Positions 52,277 through 60,571 of a stretch of DNA of 64,000 bases are shown piece after piece. The stretch is from assembly GCA_017439585.1 (NCBI GenBank), contig JAFSIV010000017.1:62001-126000 (forward strand), in the 5' to 3' direction. Source of the DNA: Clostridia bacterium. GTDB taxonomy: Bacteria; Bacillota; Clostridia; Oscillospirales; Acutalibacteraceae. A program made the translations under genes and the position numbers. The notes under the pieces are model-generated. The model searched no databases. It was not told the origin of the DNA and saw only the letters and a list, made by a program, of their open reading frames with translations. Every line of letters starts with the position of its first letter. The stretch's first letter is position 1.

Positions 52277-54301
52277 TCAATTATTATTAATTTTTTTATA
52301 AAGCTCAATTATTTCGGTTTTAAGCCCAAAATTTTCAGGTTTTTTAAGCTGAGGGTCTGATTTTATCAAGCTTTCAACCTCTCGTCCTGCGGTTTTTAAA
52401 ACCTCGCGGTCGGCAAAAAGGTCGGCTATTTTCATTTCGGGCAAACCGTGTTGACGGTTTCCTAAAAAGTCTCCCGGACCTCTAAGCTCTAAATCGGCAT
52501 CGGCAATTTTAAAGCCGTCGGTGGTTTTAGAAATAATTTCGAGCCGTTTTTTAGTGTCCTGAGATTTACTGTCCGAAATAAGCACGCAGGTTGATTTAGC
52601 GGTTCCTCTGCCAATTCTTCCCCTTAATTGATGAAGCTGAGAAAGACCAAAACGCTCGGCATTTTCTATAAGCATAACAACCGAATTAGGAACATCAATT
52701 CCAACCTCTATAACGGTGGTTGAAATTAAAAGTTTAATTTCTCCGCTTGCAAATTTTCGCATTATAGCGTCTTTTTCTCTCGGTTTCATTTTACCGTGAA
52801 GCAGACCGATATTATAATCCTTAAACTCGTTTTCTTTGAGTTTTTCGTAATACTCGGTGGCAGAGGTTATATCTAGTGCCTCGTTTTCCTCTACCAAGGG
52901 GCAAACTATGTATCCTTGAAGTCCGTCATTTAAAAATTTCTTTATGAAATTATAAATTCTTTCGCGGTAAGAGGAATTAACAAGGTAGGTATCTATCTTT
53001 TGCCTACCTTTTGGGTATTCGTCTATAATACTGATATCCAAATCACCATAGAGAATAAGTCCTAATGTTCTAGGAATTGGTGTGGCTGACATAACAAGTG
53101 TATGCACATTTTCTCCTTTGGATGACAGTTTTCCGCGCTGATTAACACCAAATCTGTGTTGCTCATCGGTTACAACAAGCCCCAAATTATTAAATTCAAC
53201 ATCATCAGTAAGCAGGGCATGCGTTCCGATAATAATATCAATTTTACCTTCTTTAAGCTCGGTTTTAACCTTTTCTTTTTGCTTTTTAGTAAGCGAGCCG
53301 GTAAGAAGCCCTAGATTAATATTTCGGTTTTTAAGGATAGAGGAAAGGGTGCTGAAATGCTGCTCTGCTAAAATTTCGGTTGGAGCCATTAAAGCAGACT
53401 GAAAACCGTTTTTAGCGGTTGCAAACATAAGCGCCGCCGAAACGGCAGTTTTACCGCTTCCAACATCTCCTTGAACCAATCGGTTCATAGGTCTGCCCGA
53501 ATTCATATCCGAAAAACATTCCTTTAAAACTCTGATTTGTGCATTTGTTAGCTCAAAGGGCAGAGAAGCTTTGAATTTATCAAAATAACTGTCTATTATA
53601 ACACAACCGCTTTTTCCACGATTTTGCCGTTTTAAGAAGGTAAGACCTGCCTGCAATATAAAAAGCTCTTCAAAAACAAGTCTTTTAATTGCGCGGTTGA
53701 GGTTATCACGGGTTTTCGGAAAATGTATATTTTCTATTGCGAATTTTATATCGCAAAGGTTATTTCTTTTTCTTATTTCCTCAGGTAAGGTTTCGGGTAG
53801 GTCTACCATAGAAAGAGCGGTTTTTGTAAGTTTTTCTATCGTTTTTGAGGAAAGCTTGCTTGAAGCGGGATAAATAGGCTCTATTCCCATAAATCCCGAT
53901 TCCATAATGATAGGGGATTTTAAATTTTTATAAATAAATCCGCCGTCTATCTTGCCGTAAAAAAGATATTCGCGCCCTGTTCTTAATTTGCTTGCTAAAT
54001 AGGTTTGATTAAACAATGTAACCTCCATTGAAGAGGTATTATCTTCGATTAAAAAGCGGTAGATAGTCATATCCTTTCGCTTTTTCAGGGTTTCTATTGG
54101 GGTGGTGATTCTAGCCTTAATGCAAACATTTTCATAAAAGTGAGCGTCTATAATAGGTGTTATATCGGTCCAATCAAGATAGGCTCTTGGGTAAAAACGC
54201 AAAAGGGCACCGACAGTATCGATGCCCTTATTTTTCAAAACTTCTCCTCTTTTTTCACCAACACCTTTAAGATATCTGATATCGGTGGAGGCAGTAAGCA
54301 T
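52277..54301 (-). CDS. recG: ATP-dependent DNA helicase RecG
   Basis: A 674-residue branch-migration helicase. OB-fold wedge in the N-terminal 150 residues, Walker A GDVGSGKTAVSAALMF, motif VVTDEQHRFGV, SATPIPRTLGLILYGDLD, and QLHQLRGRIGRGTAKSTC. The start ATG 54301 follows AGGAGTGTTTTTA; a GTG three codons earlier lies inside that region. It follows fakA by 11 bases. Confidence 0.96.
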   Translation of the reverse strand: MLTASTDIRYLKGVGEKRGEVLKNKGIDTVGALLRFYPRAYLDWTDITPIIDAHFYENVCIKARITTPIETLKKRKDMTIYRFLIEDNTSSMEVTLFNQTYLASKLRTGREYLFYGKIDGGFIYKNLKSPIIMESGFMGIEPIYPASSKLSSKTIEKLTKTALSMVDLPETLPEEIRKRNNLCDIKFAIENIHFPKTRDNLNRAIKRLVFEELFILQAGLTFLKRQNRGKSGCVIIDSYFDKFKASLPFELTNAQIRVLKECFSDMNSGRPMNRLVQGDVGSGKTAVSAALMFATAKNGFQSALMAPTEILAEQHFSTLSSILKNRNINLGLLTGSLTKKQKEKVKTELKEGKIDIIIGTHALLTDDVEFNNLGLVVTDEQHRFGVNQRGKLSSKGENVHTLVMSATPIPRTLGLILYGDLDISIIDEYPKGRQKIDTYLVNSSYRERIYNFIKKFLNDGLQGYIVCPLVEENEALDITSATEYYEKLKENEFKDYNIGLLHGKMKPREKDAIMRKFASGEIKLLISTTVIEVGIDVPNSVVMLIENAERFGLSQLHQLRGRIGRGTAKSTCVLISDSKSQDTKKRLEIISKTTDGFKIADADLELRGPGDFLGNRQHGLPEMKIADLFADREVLKTAGREVESLIKSDPQLKKPENFGLKTEIIELYKKINNN

Positions 54302-54312
54302 TAAAAACACTC

Positions 54313-55992
54313 CTATTCAACGGAAATAATATAATAGTAAACCGGTTGACCGCCGTTAATCATAGTAACCTCTGCTTTTGAGCCGTATTTAGCCATAATC
54401 TGTTCTTCGATTACTCTGGCTTGACTGCGCTCAACATCAGCACCCGTTATAATGGTGATAAACTCGCTATCTTTCTTAACCATTTGCTTTAAAAGCTTCA
54501 TAACGGTTTTTGAAAGGTCGGTATCAACATAGGTGATTTTACCGCCTGTAATAGCCATAAGCTCGCCCTTCTTAATTGAATGACCATCAAACTCAGAATC
54601 GCGGGCGGCAAAGGTTATTTGGCCTGTTGCTATTTTTTCGGCTGCCTTTTGCATTTCGATAGCATTAGTCTCGTTATCTGCATCGGGGTCGAAATTAAGC
54701 ATAGCGGTAATACCCTGAGGGATAGTTCTTGTATGAAGAACTATAACCTTTCTTGTGCTTATTTTGATAGCCTGCTCGGCTGCCATAATAATGTTTTTGT
54801 TATTCGGTAAAACAAAAACTGTTTCAGCAGGAGTAGCTTCAATAGCCTTTAAGATATTATCGGTAGAGGGGTTCATTGTCTGACCGCCGCTAACAACGGT
54901 ATCAACACCTAAATCCTTAAACAATTCAGCCAAACCGTCACCTGCGCAAACCGATACAAAGCCAACCGGCTTAGTAGGCTCAACAGGAGTAAAGGTTTCT
55001 GAAAGGTCAGCGCTCTTTGCAGGCTTTTTCTTTGCCTTTTGAGCATCGTGCTTAGCGCGTTCGTGTTGGTCGCGCATATTTTCTATTTTAAGGTGAACCA
55101 ACTGACCGAAGGTAAGCGCATTTTCAATAGCGTTACCCGGATGGTCGGTATGAACATGAACCTTTATGATTTCCTCATCATCAACAACAACAACGCAGTC
55201 ACCAATGGTTTCTAGATAGCCTCTGAGCTCGCTGGGCTCTTTCTCGCATTCTTCTGCGCGGTTAACGATAAATTCAGTACAATAAGTGAAGGTGATTTCG
55301 GTTTCAAATTCACCTGCGGCACTGCGGCTTGATTCTTCCTCTTCTTCCTCAATATTAGCAGAAGCAGAGCTTGATTTTATCATAACACCGTCTTTAAATA
55401 CCGAAAGCATACCTTTGAGGATAAGAACGAAACCGTAACCGCCCGCGTCAACAACGCCGGCTTTTTTAAGCTGAGGTAAAAGCTCGGGGGTTTCTTCAAG
55501 CGCCTTTTCAGCACCCTCAATAGCAGCTTCAAATACTGCAATTTCATCAAGACCTTGGCGGTTTGCCTTAACCGCGTATTCGCTTGCAACTCTCGAAACT
55601 GTAAGAATAGTACCCTCGGTTGGCTTCATAACAGCCTTGTAAGCCGCTTCAACACCCAAGGTGAAAGCATCGGCTAAATTTTGAGAAGTAACATATTCGT
55701 CTTTACCGATACCCTTTGCAAAACCGCGGAATAAAAGGGAAGTGATAACACCTGAGTTTCCTCTTGCGCCTCTTAGCAAGGCAGAAGCGTTAACACTCGC
55801 AATTTTGCCTGCGGTTTCACCGCTTAGTTTTTCAAGCTCTCTTACCGAATTCGCAAGAGTCATAGACATATTTGTACCGGTATCACCGTCTGGCACGGGG
55901 AATACATTTAAATCATCGCATTGTTTACGATTATTAGCAAGATTATTTGCCGCGGAAATCAACGCGTCGCGCAATATATCGCCGTTTATCAA
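54313..55992 (-). CDS. fakA: Fatty acid kinase FakA (DAK2/YloV)
   Basis: A 559-residue kinase that phosphorylates fatty acids bound by FakB-type DegV proteins. N-terminal DAK2 domain: NVFPVPDGDTGTNMSMTLA (ATP/Mg site), GARGNSGVITSLLFRGFAK, PTEGTILTVSRVA. A middle domain (about 200-330) and a C-terminal DegV-like domain (about 350-559; VSGGQTMNPSTDNIL) follow. The start codon is TTG at 55992, after AAGGAGTGTTTTTAA, an unusual but well-supported choice. Upstream Asp23 gene is the standard partner. Confidence 0.93.
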   Translation of the reverse strand: MINGDILRDALISAANNLANNRKQCDDLNVFPVPDGDTGTNMSMTLANSVRELEKLSGETAGKIASVNASALLRGARGNSGVITSLLFRGFAKGIGKDEYVTSQNLADAFTLGVEAAYKAVMKPTEGTILTVSRVASEYAVKANRQGLDEIAVFEAAIEGAEKALEETPELLPQLKKAGVVDAGGYGFVLILKGMLSVFKDGVMIKSSSASANIEEEEEESSRSAAGEFETEITFTYCTEFIVNRAEECEKEPSELRGYLETIGDCVVVVDDEEIIKVHVHTDHPGNAIENALTFGQLVHLKIENMRDQHERAKHDAQKAKKKPAKSADLSETFTPVEPTKPVGFVSVCAGDGLAELFKDLGVDTVVSGGQTMNPSTDNILKAIEATPAETVFVLPNNKNIIMAAEQAIKISTRKVIVLHTRTIPQGITAMLNFDPDADNETNAIEMQKAAEKIATGQITFAARDSEFDGHSIKKGELMAITGGKITYVDTDLSKTVMKLLKQMVKKDSEFITIITGADVERSQARVIEEQIMAKYGSKAEVTMINGGQPVYYYIISVE

Positions 55993-56024
55993 TTAAAAAC
56001 ACTCCTTAATTCAAGTCAAATGTG

Positions 56025-56375
56025 TTATTCGGTAATACCGTCTATCTTAACGATAACCTTTTCAACCTTAATTCTAGTTGCTTCTTCAACTACATATTTA
56101 ACCTTTTCGGTAATACTTGCAGCTATGGCATTAATGTTCATACCGTAAGTAACCATAATGTGAAGCTCAACAACTATGCTATCGGCATTGCCGATAACCT
56201 TGATACCTGTATCGAGCGGGTCATTCTTTGAAAACTTTTTAAAAAGCTTTTGGCGACTGTCCTTCGGTACCATTCCAACAACACCAAAGCAGGAGGTCAC
56301 CTCATGACCTATAAGCTTTGAGAGATATTGTTGGGATAATTCTATTTTTCCAAGTCTGGTTTCATAAGCTATCAT
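56025..56375 (-). CDS. Asp23/Gls24 family envelope-stress protein (YloU-like)
   Basis: A 116-residue Asp23-domain protein starting MIAYETRLGKIELSQQYLSK, with MVTYGMNINAIAASI. It is the classical gene upstream of fakA/YloV in Firmicutes, and the two probably act together, since Asp23 proteins localise to the membrane. Ribosome site AGGAGGATTATTTTT is strong. Preceded by the binding-lipoprotein gene. Confidence 0.93.
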   Translation of the reverse strand: MIAYETRLGKIELSQQYLSKLIGHEVTSCFGVVGMVPKDSRQKLFKKFSKNDPLDTGIKVIGNADSIVVELHIMVTYGMNINAIAASITEKVKYVVEEATRIKVEKVIVKIDGITE

Positions 56376-56392
56376 AAAAATAATCCTCCTGT

Positions 56393-58009
56393 TTAATCAT
56401 TAAAAATATATGATTCAATCGAAGTATAAATATCAGAAGCGGAGCTGTTATTTAAATTTTCGATTTTTTCATTGTAAAATAATACACCTGTTCGATAACA
56501 AATCGGGATAAAAGGCATTTCGGTTTGAAGCACAGTTGCCAAATCGGATAAGGTGTTTTTGCCCAAATAAAAGCCTTTTAAGACCTCGGCAGAAGTATTG
56601 GTTACTGCCTGTTCTTTTGAAGCTTCGGTTTGAACTTCATTTTCTTTATCGCTTTCGGTCTTCTTATCAGTTTCGGCAGGCTTTTTAATACCGTAAGCCG
56701 CAGAACCGCCCGGCTCTATCATACAGGAAATATCCATATTATCGGTAAGCAAAACCTCACCTAAATAAAGCTGGAAGCTTCCTTTTTTGAGAGCATCGGT
56801 GTAAGCCGCATATCCTTTTTCAACAACATTTATATTAATACCCTGCTCTTTAAGCTGGGAAGCAATCATTCTAGCTGCTGAAACTTTAAGACGGTTATCA
56901 GAGTTTACAAGAAGACTAAGTTCAAGTTTAAACCCTGATGCATTAACACGATTGTTTTTGTTATCTAATCTATTATAACCTATTTTTTCTAAATTCTCAA
57001 CTGTTATTTCTGATTTCGACTCGATTTGTATGTTTTGAACAGATTTTGTTTCGTTCCATAGGGGGTTAAAGAAGCCAGTTGCCGATAAAGCGTTGTTATA
57101 ATAAGCCGATTCAACGATTTTTTTACGGCTTATAGCAGAGCTTAATGCTTGCCTCAGCTCGTTTTGAGCTAAAAGCGAGTTATTATGATTAATGCCGATA
57201 TAAATAATACTGTTTAAATTAACGTCAAGCTTTTTACCGCTCATTCTTAAAATATTACCGTCAGAAATGCGGCTGAAATATATATCTGCCGCACCGATTT
57301 CCAAATAATGAGAAACCGAATCGGTATCGGGGGCATTTATGAGGTTAATTTTTTTGATATTTCCAACCTTACCGCTAAAATTCTCATTTAATTCAAGGCT
57401 TTTTTCATCTTCGCTCACCTTATATCTTCCGCTTCCGATAGGTGGCTTAGCAACGCTATCCGAGTCGGTTATTTTTTCACTTCCTTTTTTTAAAACAGGG
57501 AAGGTTAAAAGGTTTGCAAAATATGGGTCCTGCTTGGTCATTTTAAATATAACCGTATTAGAATCTGCCGCCGATACGGAGGCTATTTCATAAAGCGAAG
57601 CGGCATATTTTCCTGCCGTATTTCGAGCTAAATTACAAGAATAAACAACATCCTCGGCGGTTAAAATGCTACCGTCCGAAAATCTGGTGCTTTTAATTTT
57701 GACGGTACAGGTGGTATCTTTAATTTCTACCGATGAAGCTATTTTATACTCGGGTTTAAACTCATTATCAAGCACCAAAAGAGGCTCAAATATTAATTGA
57801 CAAAGCTGGCGGTTAATATCGGTTTTTGCGGTATAAGGATTAAAACTATCCGCCGCGGAATAAAGCAAATTCAGGTAATCTCGGCTTTTTGTGGAGACTT
57901 GTCCGCTCTCGACCGAAGAACCTGAGTTTTCAGGCTTATCTTTGCAGCCGCAAACTGAAAATAATAAAACTGATGCCAAAACAAAGGCTAGTATTTTTTT
58001 ATATTTCAT
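56393..58009 (-). CDS. ABC transporter substrate-binding lipoprotein (SBP_bac_5/oligopeptide type)
   Basis: A 538-residue extracellular lipoprotein: lipobox FSVCGC with Cys22, a Ser-rich spacer, then SBP family 5 signatures (YNPYT-like SFNPYTAKTD, FSDGSILTAEDVVYSCNLA, PPIGSGRYKV). It binds peptides, nickel chelates or similar solutes. No permease or ATPase genes are adjacent, so it may work with another transporter. A low-complexity segment rich in Glu/Lys/Thr (about residues 440-470) interrupts the C-terminal lobe. Confidence 0.85.
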   Translation of the reverse strand: MKYKKILAFVLASVLLFSVCGCKDKPENSGSSVESGQVSTKSRDYLNLLYSAADSFNPYTAKTDINRQLCQLIFEPLLVLDNEFKPEYKIASSVEIKDTTCTVKIKSTRFSDGSILTAEDVVYSCNLARNTAGKYAASLYEIASVSAADSNTVIFKMTKQDPYFANLLTFPVLKKGSEKITDSDSVAKPPIGSGRYKVSEDEKSLELNENFSGKVGNIKKINLINAPDTDSVSHYLEIGAADIYFSRISDGNILRMSGKKLDVNLNSIIYIGINHNNSLLAQNELRQALSSAISRKKIVESAYYNNALSATGFFNPLWNETKSVQNIQIESKSEITVENLEKIGYNRLDNKNNRVNASGFKLELSLLVNSDNRLKVSAARMIASQLKEQGININVVEKGYAAYTDALKKGSFQLYLGEVLLTDNMDISCMIEPGGSAAYGIKKPAETDKKTESDKENEVQTEASKEQAVTNTSAEVLKGFYLGKNTLSDLATVLQTEMPFIPICYRTGVLFYNEKIENLNNSSASDIYTSIESYIFND

Positions 58010-58787
58010 TTATAGTTACTCTTTCTATATGTGTTGTTTTTCCGGTTTTAAGGTCAATATCGAAAATACATCCGTTTAAAAAGCATTTGCCCTCAGCAAA
58101 TACGAATTTGGACATATCATTATCCCTTAATCTGTTTATAATTATATCAGATTTAACCCCTAAAATTGAGTTTTTAACCCCCGTCATACCGAGGTCGGTG
58201 ATATATCCAGTGCCATTTTCTAAAATCTGCTCGTCGGCAGTTTGAACGTGGGTATGAGTACCAAAAAAGGCAGAAACCTTTCCGTCTAAATAAAGACCTA
58301 ACGCGCGTTTTTCACTAGTCGCCTCAGCATGAAAATCAACTGCGATTACAGAAGCACCGTCAGCCTTAGCTTTTTCTATAAGCTCGTCTGCCGCGGCAAA
58401 AGGGTTAGATGCGGCTGACCTTTCGAGATAAATAACCCCCGAAAGATTTATAACCGCCATACTGAAACTCCCAAAATCTGCAAGACAGTATCCTGTGCCG
58501 TATTCAGCTTCACTTAAATTATGGGGGCGAAGCAAAAACGGATTGTGGTCTAGCATATCGTTAATTTCGGCGCGCCTTAGCGAATGATTGCCACCGGTTA
58601 TAATATCTGCACCGCAATTAAACAAAAACTCGGCGCTTGAAGGGGTGATACCGTTTCCGTCAGCAGAGTTTTCGCCGTTTATTATGGTAACATCAATACC
58701 TTTTTCCCGTTTTAAAGAGGGTAGGGCACGGCGTATATATTCGCAGCCGAAAGGACCGCAAACATCTCCTATTGCAAGCAAACGCAT
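57999..58787 (-). CDS. ymdB: YmdB-type metallophosphoesterase
   Basis: A 262-residue calcineurin-like phosphodiesterase: MRLLAIGDVCGPFGCEYIRR, IINGENSADGNG, DIITGGNHSL, VDFHAEATSEK and FFGTHTHVQTAD carry the metal-binding Asp, Asn and His residues. YmdB hydrolyses 2',3'-cyclic nucleotides and affects biofilm and sporulation in Bacillus. Ribosome site AAGGTGGTGGGTTT. The 3' end overlaps the lipoprotein gene by 11 bases. A consensus promoter precedes. Confidence 0.92.
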   Translation of the reverse strand: MRLLAIGDVCGPFGCEYIRRALPSLKREKGIDVTIINGENSADGNGITPSSAEFLFNCGADIITGGNHSLRRAEINDMLDHNPFLLRPHNLSEAEYGTGYCLADFGSFSMAVINLSGVIYLERSAASNPFAAADELIEKAKADGASVIAVDFHAEATSEKRALGLYLDGKVSAFFGTHTHVQTADEQILENGTGYITDLGMTGVKNSILGVKSDIIINRLRDNDMSKFVFAEGKCFLNGCIFDIDLKTGKTTHIERVTINEI

Positions 58788-58820
58788 AAACCCACCACCT
58801 TTTTATATTCATACACAGTC

Positions 58821-58849
58821 ATTATATTTTATATGGCGTATAAAGTCAA
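58821..58849 (-). promoter_or_regulatory. Promoter of the ymdB gene
   Basis: Minus-strand TTGACT (58844-58849) and TATAAT (58821-58826), spacer 17 bases, 34 bases before the ATG. Confidence 0.8.
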
Positions 58850-58886
58850 TTATTTTTTGCGAAATTAGTTTACATAATACCGTATT

Positions 58887-59744
58887 TTAAGAAAACGGTT
58901 TAAACCCTTCGCCGATAATTTCACCAACGTCGCCTATAACTATAAAAGCATTATTGTCGGTGCGGTTGATTATATCATAAATTCCAGAAACCTCGTAGCG
59001 TCTTACAATGCACATAAGCATAGTTCTTTCCTCTGAGGTGTAACCGCCTTTAACCGATAGTCTTGTAACACCGCGGCGTAGGGTTGTTATGATTTCTTTG
59101 CAAATTTCGTCAGGCGAGGCGGTTATAATATAAACAAGCTTTCCCTTATCGGCGCCGTAAAGCATTTTATCCATAACAAAGGAGGATAAAAACATTGAAA
59201 TAATTGAGTATAGCGCAGTTTCGAAATTTCTGTAAATCAAAGAGGCGATTGCTATAACTCCCGCATCAATAATTAAAATAATTCTGCCAACCGTTAAATG
59301 ACGAAACTTTTTATTTATAAGCTTTGCTATTATATCAACACCGCCTGTTGTAGCACCTCTGAGCATAACGAGACTAAGACCTAGTCCCATTAATATACCG
59401 CCGAAAACCGCCGCTAAAACACGGTCAATTTTAACTGCGGGAAGTATTAAATCAGAAATAGTCAGCATAAAAGAGGCGATAGAGGTGGCTAATGCAGTTT
59501 TGATTATAAAAAAACCGCCGAATTTAAGAAACCCTAAAATCAGTATGGGAATGTTTAGTATAAAAAGAGTGATACCGCTAGGTATTCCTGAGAGAAAATT
59601 TATAATGGTTGCAATACCTGCAAAACCGCCGGGGGAGATTTCGTTCGCGGAGATAAACATAGTAACTGCCGCCGAAAAAGTAAAGCCCCCGATTATATAA
59701 AATATTAAATCTTTTAAAAAGCGTTTAATTTCAAAATTTTTCAT
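58887..59744 (-). CDS. YitT family membrane protein (DUF161 plus DUF2179)
   Basis: A 285-residue protein with five to six membrane helices in the first 185 residues (DUF161 repeats: GGFAGIATIINFLSGIPSG and RGATTGGVDIIAKLI) and a C-terminal soluble DUF2179 domain (AFIVIGDVGEIIGEGF end). The family is of unknown transport or signalling function. It ends with a bidirectional terminator on its 5' side and is separated from ymdB by 99 bases. Confidence 0.9.
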   Translation of the reverse strand: MKNFEIKRFLKDLIFYIIGGFTFSAAVTMFISANEISPGGFAGIATIINFLSGIPSGITLFILNIPILILGFLKFGGFFIIKTALATSIASFMLTISDLILPAVKIDRVLAAVFGGILMGLGLSLVMLRGATTGGVDIIAKLINKKFRHLTVGRIILIIDAGVIAIASLIYRNFETALYSIISMFLSSFVMDKMLYGADKGKLVYIITASPDEICKEIITTLRRGVTRLSVKGGYTSEERTMLMCIVRRYEVSGIYDIINRTDNNAFIVIGDVGEIIGEGFKPFS

Positions 59745-59791
59745 AATATCACCATAATTTAGTTTAACCAGATTTTTGGTAGAAAATTATA

Positions 59792-59831
59792 AAACCCCAA
59801 TCACCAATGTTGATGGAGGTGATTGGGGTTT
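59792..59831. terminator. Bidirectional terminator beside the island junction
   Basis: Fourteen-base perfect arms (59792-59805 and 59818-59831, AAACCCCAATCACC) with a 12-base loop. It lies between the YitT gene start and the four-helix-bundle gene; most likely it ends transcription coming from the right. Confidence 0.8.
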
Positions 59832-59841
59832 GAGTTTTAAA

Positions 59842-59863
59842 TTCGTGTGCATTTTCGTGTGCA
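59842..59863. repeat. Direct repeat TTCGTGTGCA, integrase arm-site-like
   Basis: Two copies of TTCGTGTGCA (59842-59851, 59854-59863), 12 bases apart, followed by a T7 run. Closely spaced direct repeats like this often flank the attachment core of tyrosine-recombinase elements. No integrase gene is in the window. Confidence 0.45.
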
Positions 59864-59914
59864 CTTTTTTTCGATTTTTTGATTTTTATATTAGTCAGCA
59901 AAGCCGATACCGGA

Positions 59915-60277
59915 TTATTCGTTGCTTTGTTTTGCGGTGTTTAGTGTTGCTATAAGTATTCGTTTTATTTCAAGGCAATCGTCTATTAGGGATTTACCCT
60001 CATTTTCGGTTATGTAATCGGATAAAACTAAAAGTCTTAACCAATATTCCGTTTCAGCGGTTTCTTTTAATGATATATGTAATTTGCTTAGAAAATCGGC
60101 TTTGCTTTGACCGTATATTGCCTCGTTTGCATTGGCGCCGATAGAGGTAGCAGAACGGATAATTTGTTTTGAAATAATACTCTCGTGTTTTTCTTTTAAA
60201 AGATATTTATGGAGTTTTACAATTCGTGCGGCAAATTTTAGGGATTTGTCGAGTAGTGGATTTTCTTTCTTATACAT
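59915..60277 (-). CDS. Four-helix bundle protein (23S rRNA intervening-sequence family)
   Basis: A 120-residue helical protein of the IVP/TIGR02436 family: RIVKLHKYLLKEKHE, RSATSIGANANEAIYGQSKADFL (the diagnostic IGANANEA motif), and ETEYWLRLLVLSDYI. These proteins were first found in inserts of 23S rRNA genes; many are free-standing, as here, and share the Avd fold. Start at 60277 after AAGGAGTCTCAAA. It is flanked by A/T-rich inverted repeats on the 5' side and a CGGTATCGGCTTTGCTGAC segment after the stop, forming a probable mobile element. Confidence 0.88.
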   Translation of the reverse strand: MYKKENPLLDKSLKFAARIVKLHKYLLKEKHESIISKQIIRSATSIGANANEAIYGQSKADFLSKLHISLKETAETEYWLRLLVLSDYITENEGKSLIDDCLEIKRILIATLNTAKQSNE

Positions 60278-60296
60278 TTTGAGACTCCTTTTAAAG

Positions 60297-60416
60297 AATA
60301 AATAAAAAAGAATAGAGAATAAAGAATAATACAAAAGCGGCAAAATACCAATATTTATAATTTATTCTTTATTATCTATTCTTTATTCTTTTAGGCAAAC
60401 CTAAGTTTGCCGCTTT
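60297..60416. repeat. Long imperfect inverted repeat upstream of the four-helix bundle gene
   Basis: Two nested inverted repeats: AGAATAGAGAATAAAGAATAA-type units (60309-60329) face their complements (60361-60391), and CAAAAGCGGCAAA (60332-60344) faces TTTGCCGCTTTTG (60406-60418). The small hairpin GGCAAAC/GTTTGCC is also present. The layout matches that of the remnant at 38876-39012. Confidence 0.65.
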
Positions 60417-60439
60417 TGGAGCGGGTGATGGGAATCGAA
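60417..60439 (-). other. 3' end fragment of tRNA-Gly, probable attachment-site scar
   Basis: Read on the minus strand, the 23 bases TTCGATTCCC then ATCACCCGCTCCA match the T-arm, acceptor 3' strand and CCA of bacterial tRNA-Gly. The rest of the tRNA is absent: the next bases (60440 onward) cannot form the anticodon or D arms. Such 3' fragments are left when an integrative element inserts into a tRNA gene. Confidence 0.6.
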
Positions 60440-60544
60440 GACCTTAAAAACCGCATAAACAGTAGATTTTAAAGGTTGACAGGTGCCAAACGATATTGAC
60501 ACCTGTTGGGTTTAATCATTGAAATTTGGAGTTGAAAACTGCAT

Positions 60545-60564
60545 TTTTGCTCCCATTTTGCTCC
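60545..60564. repeat. Direct repeat TTTTGCTCC, integrase arm-site-like
   Basis: TTTTGCTCC occurs at 60545-60553 and 60556-60564 (11-base spacing), 106 bases inside the tRNA-Gly fragment. The pattern resembles recombinase arm-type sites. It lies just after the stop of the lectin/dockerin gene. Confidence 0.45.
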
Positions 60565-60571
60565 GAAAATT

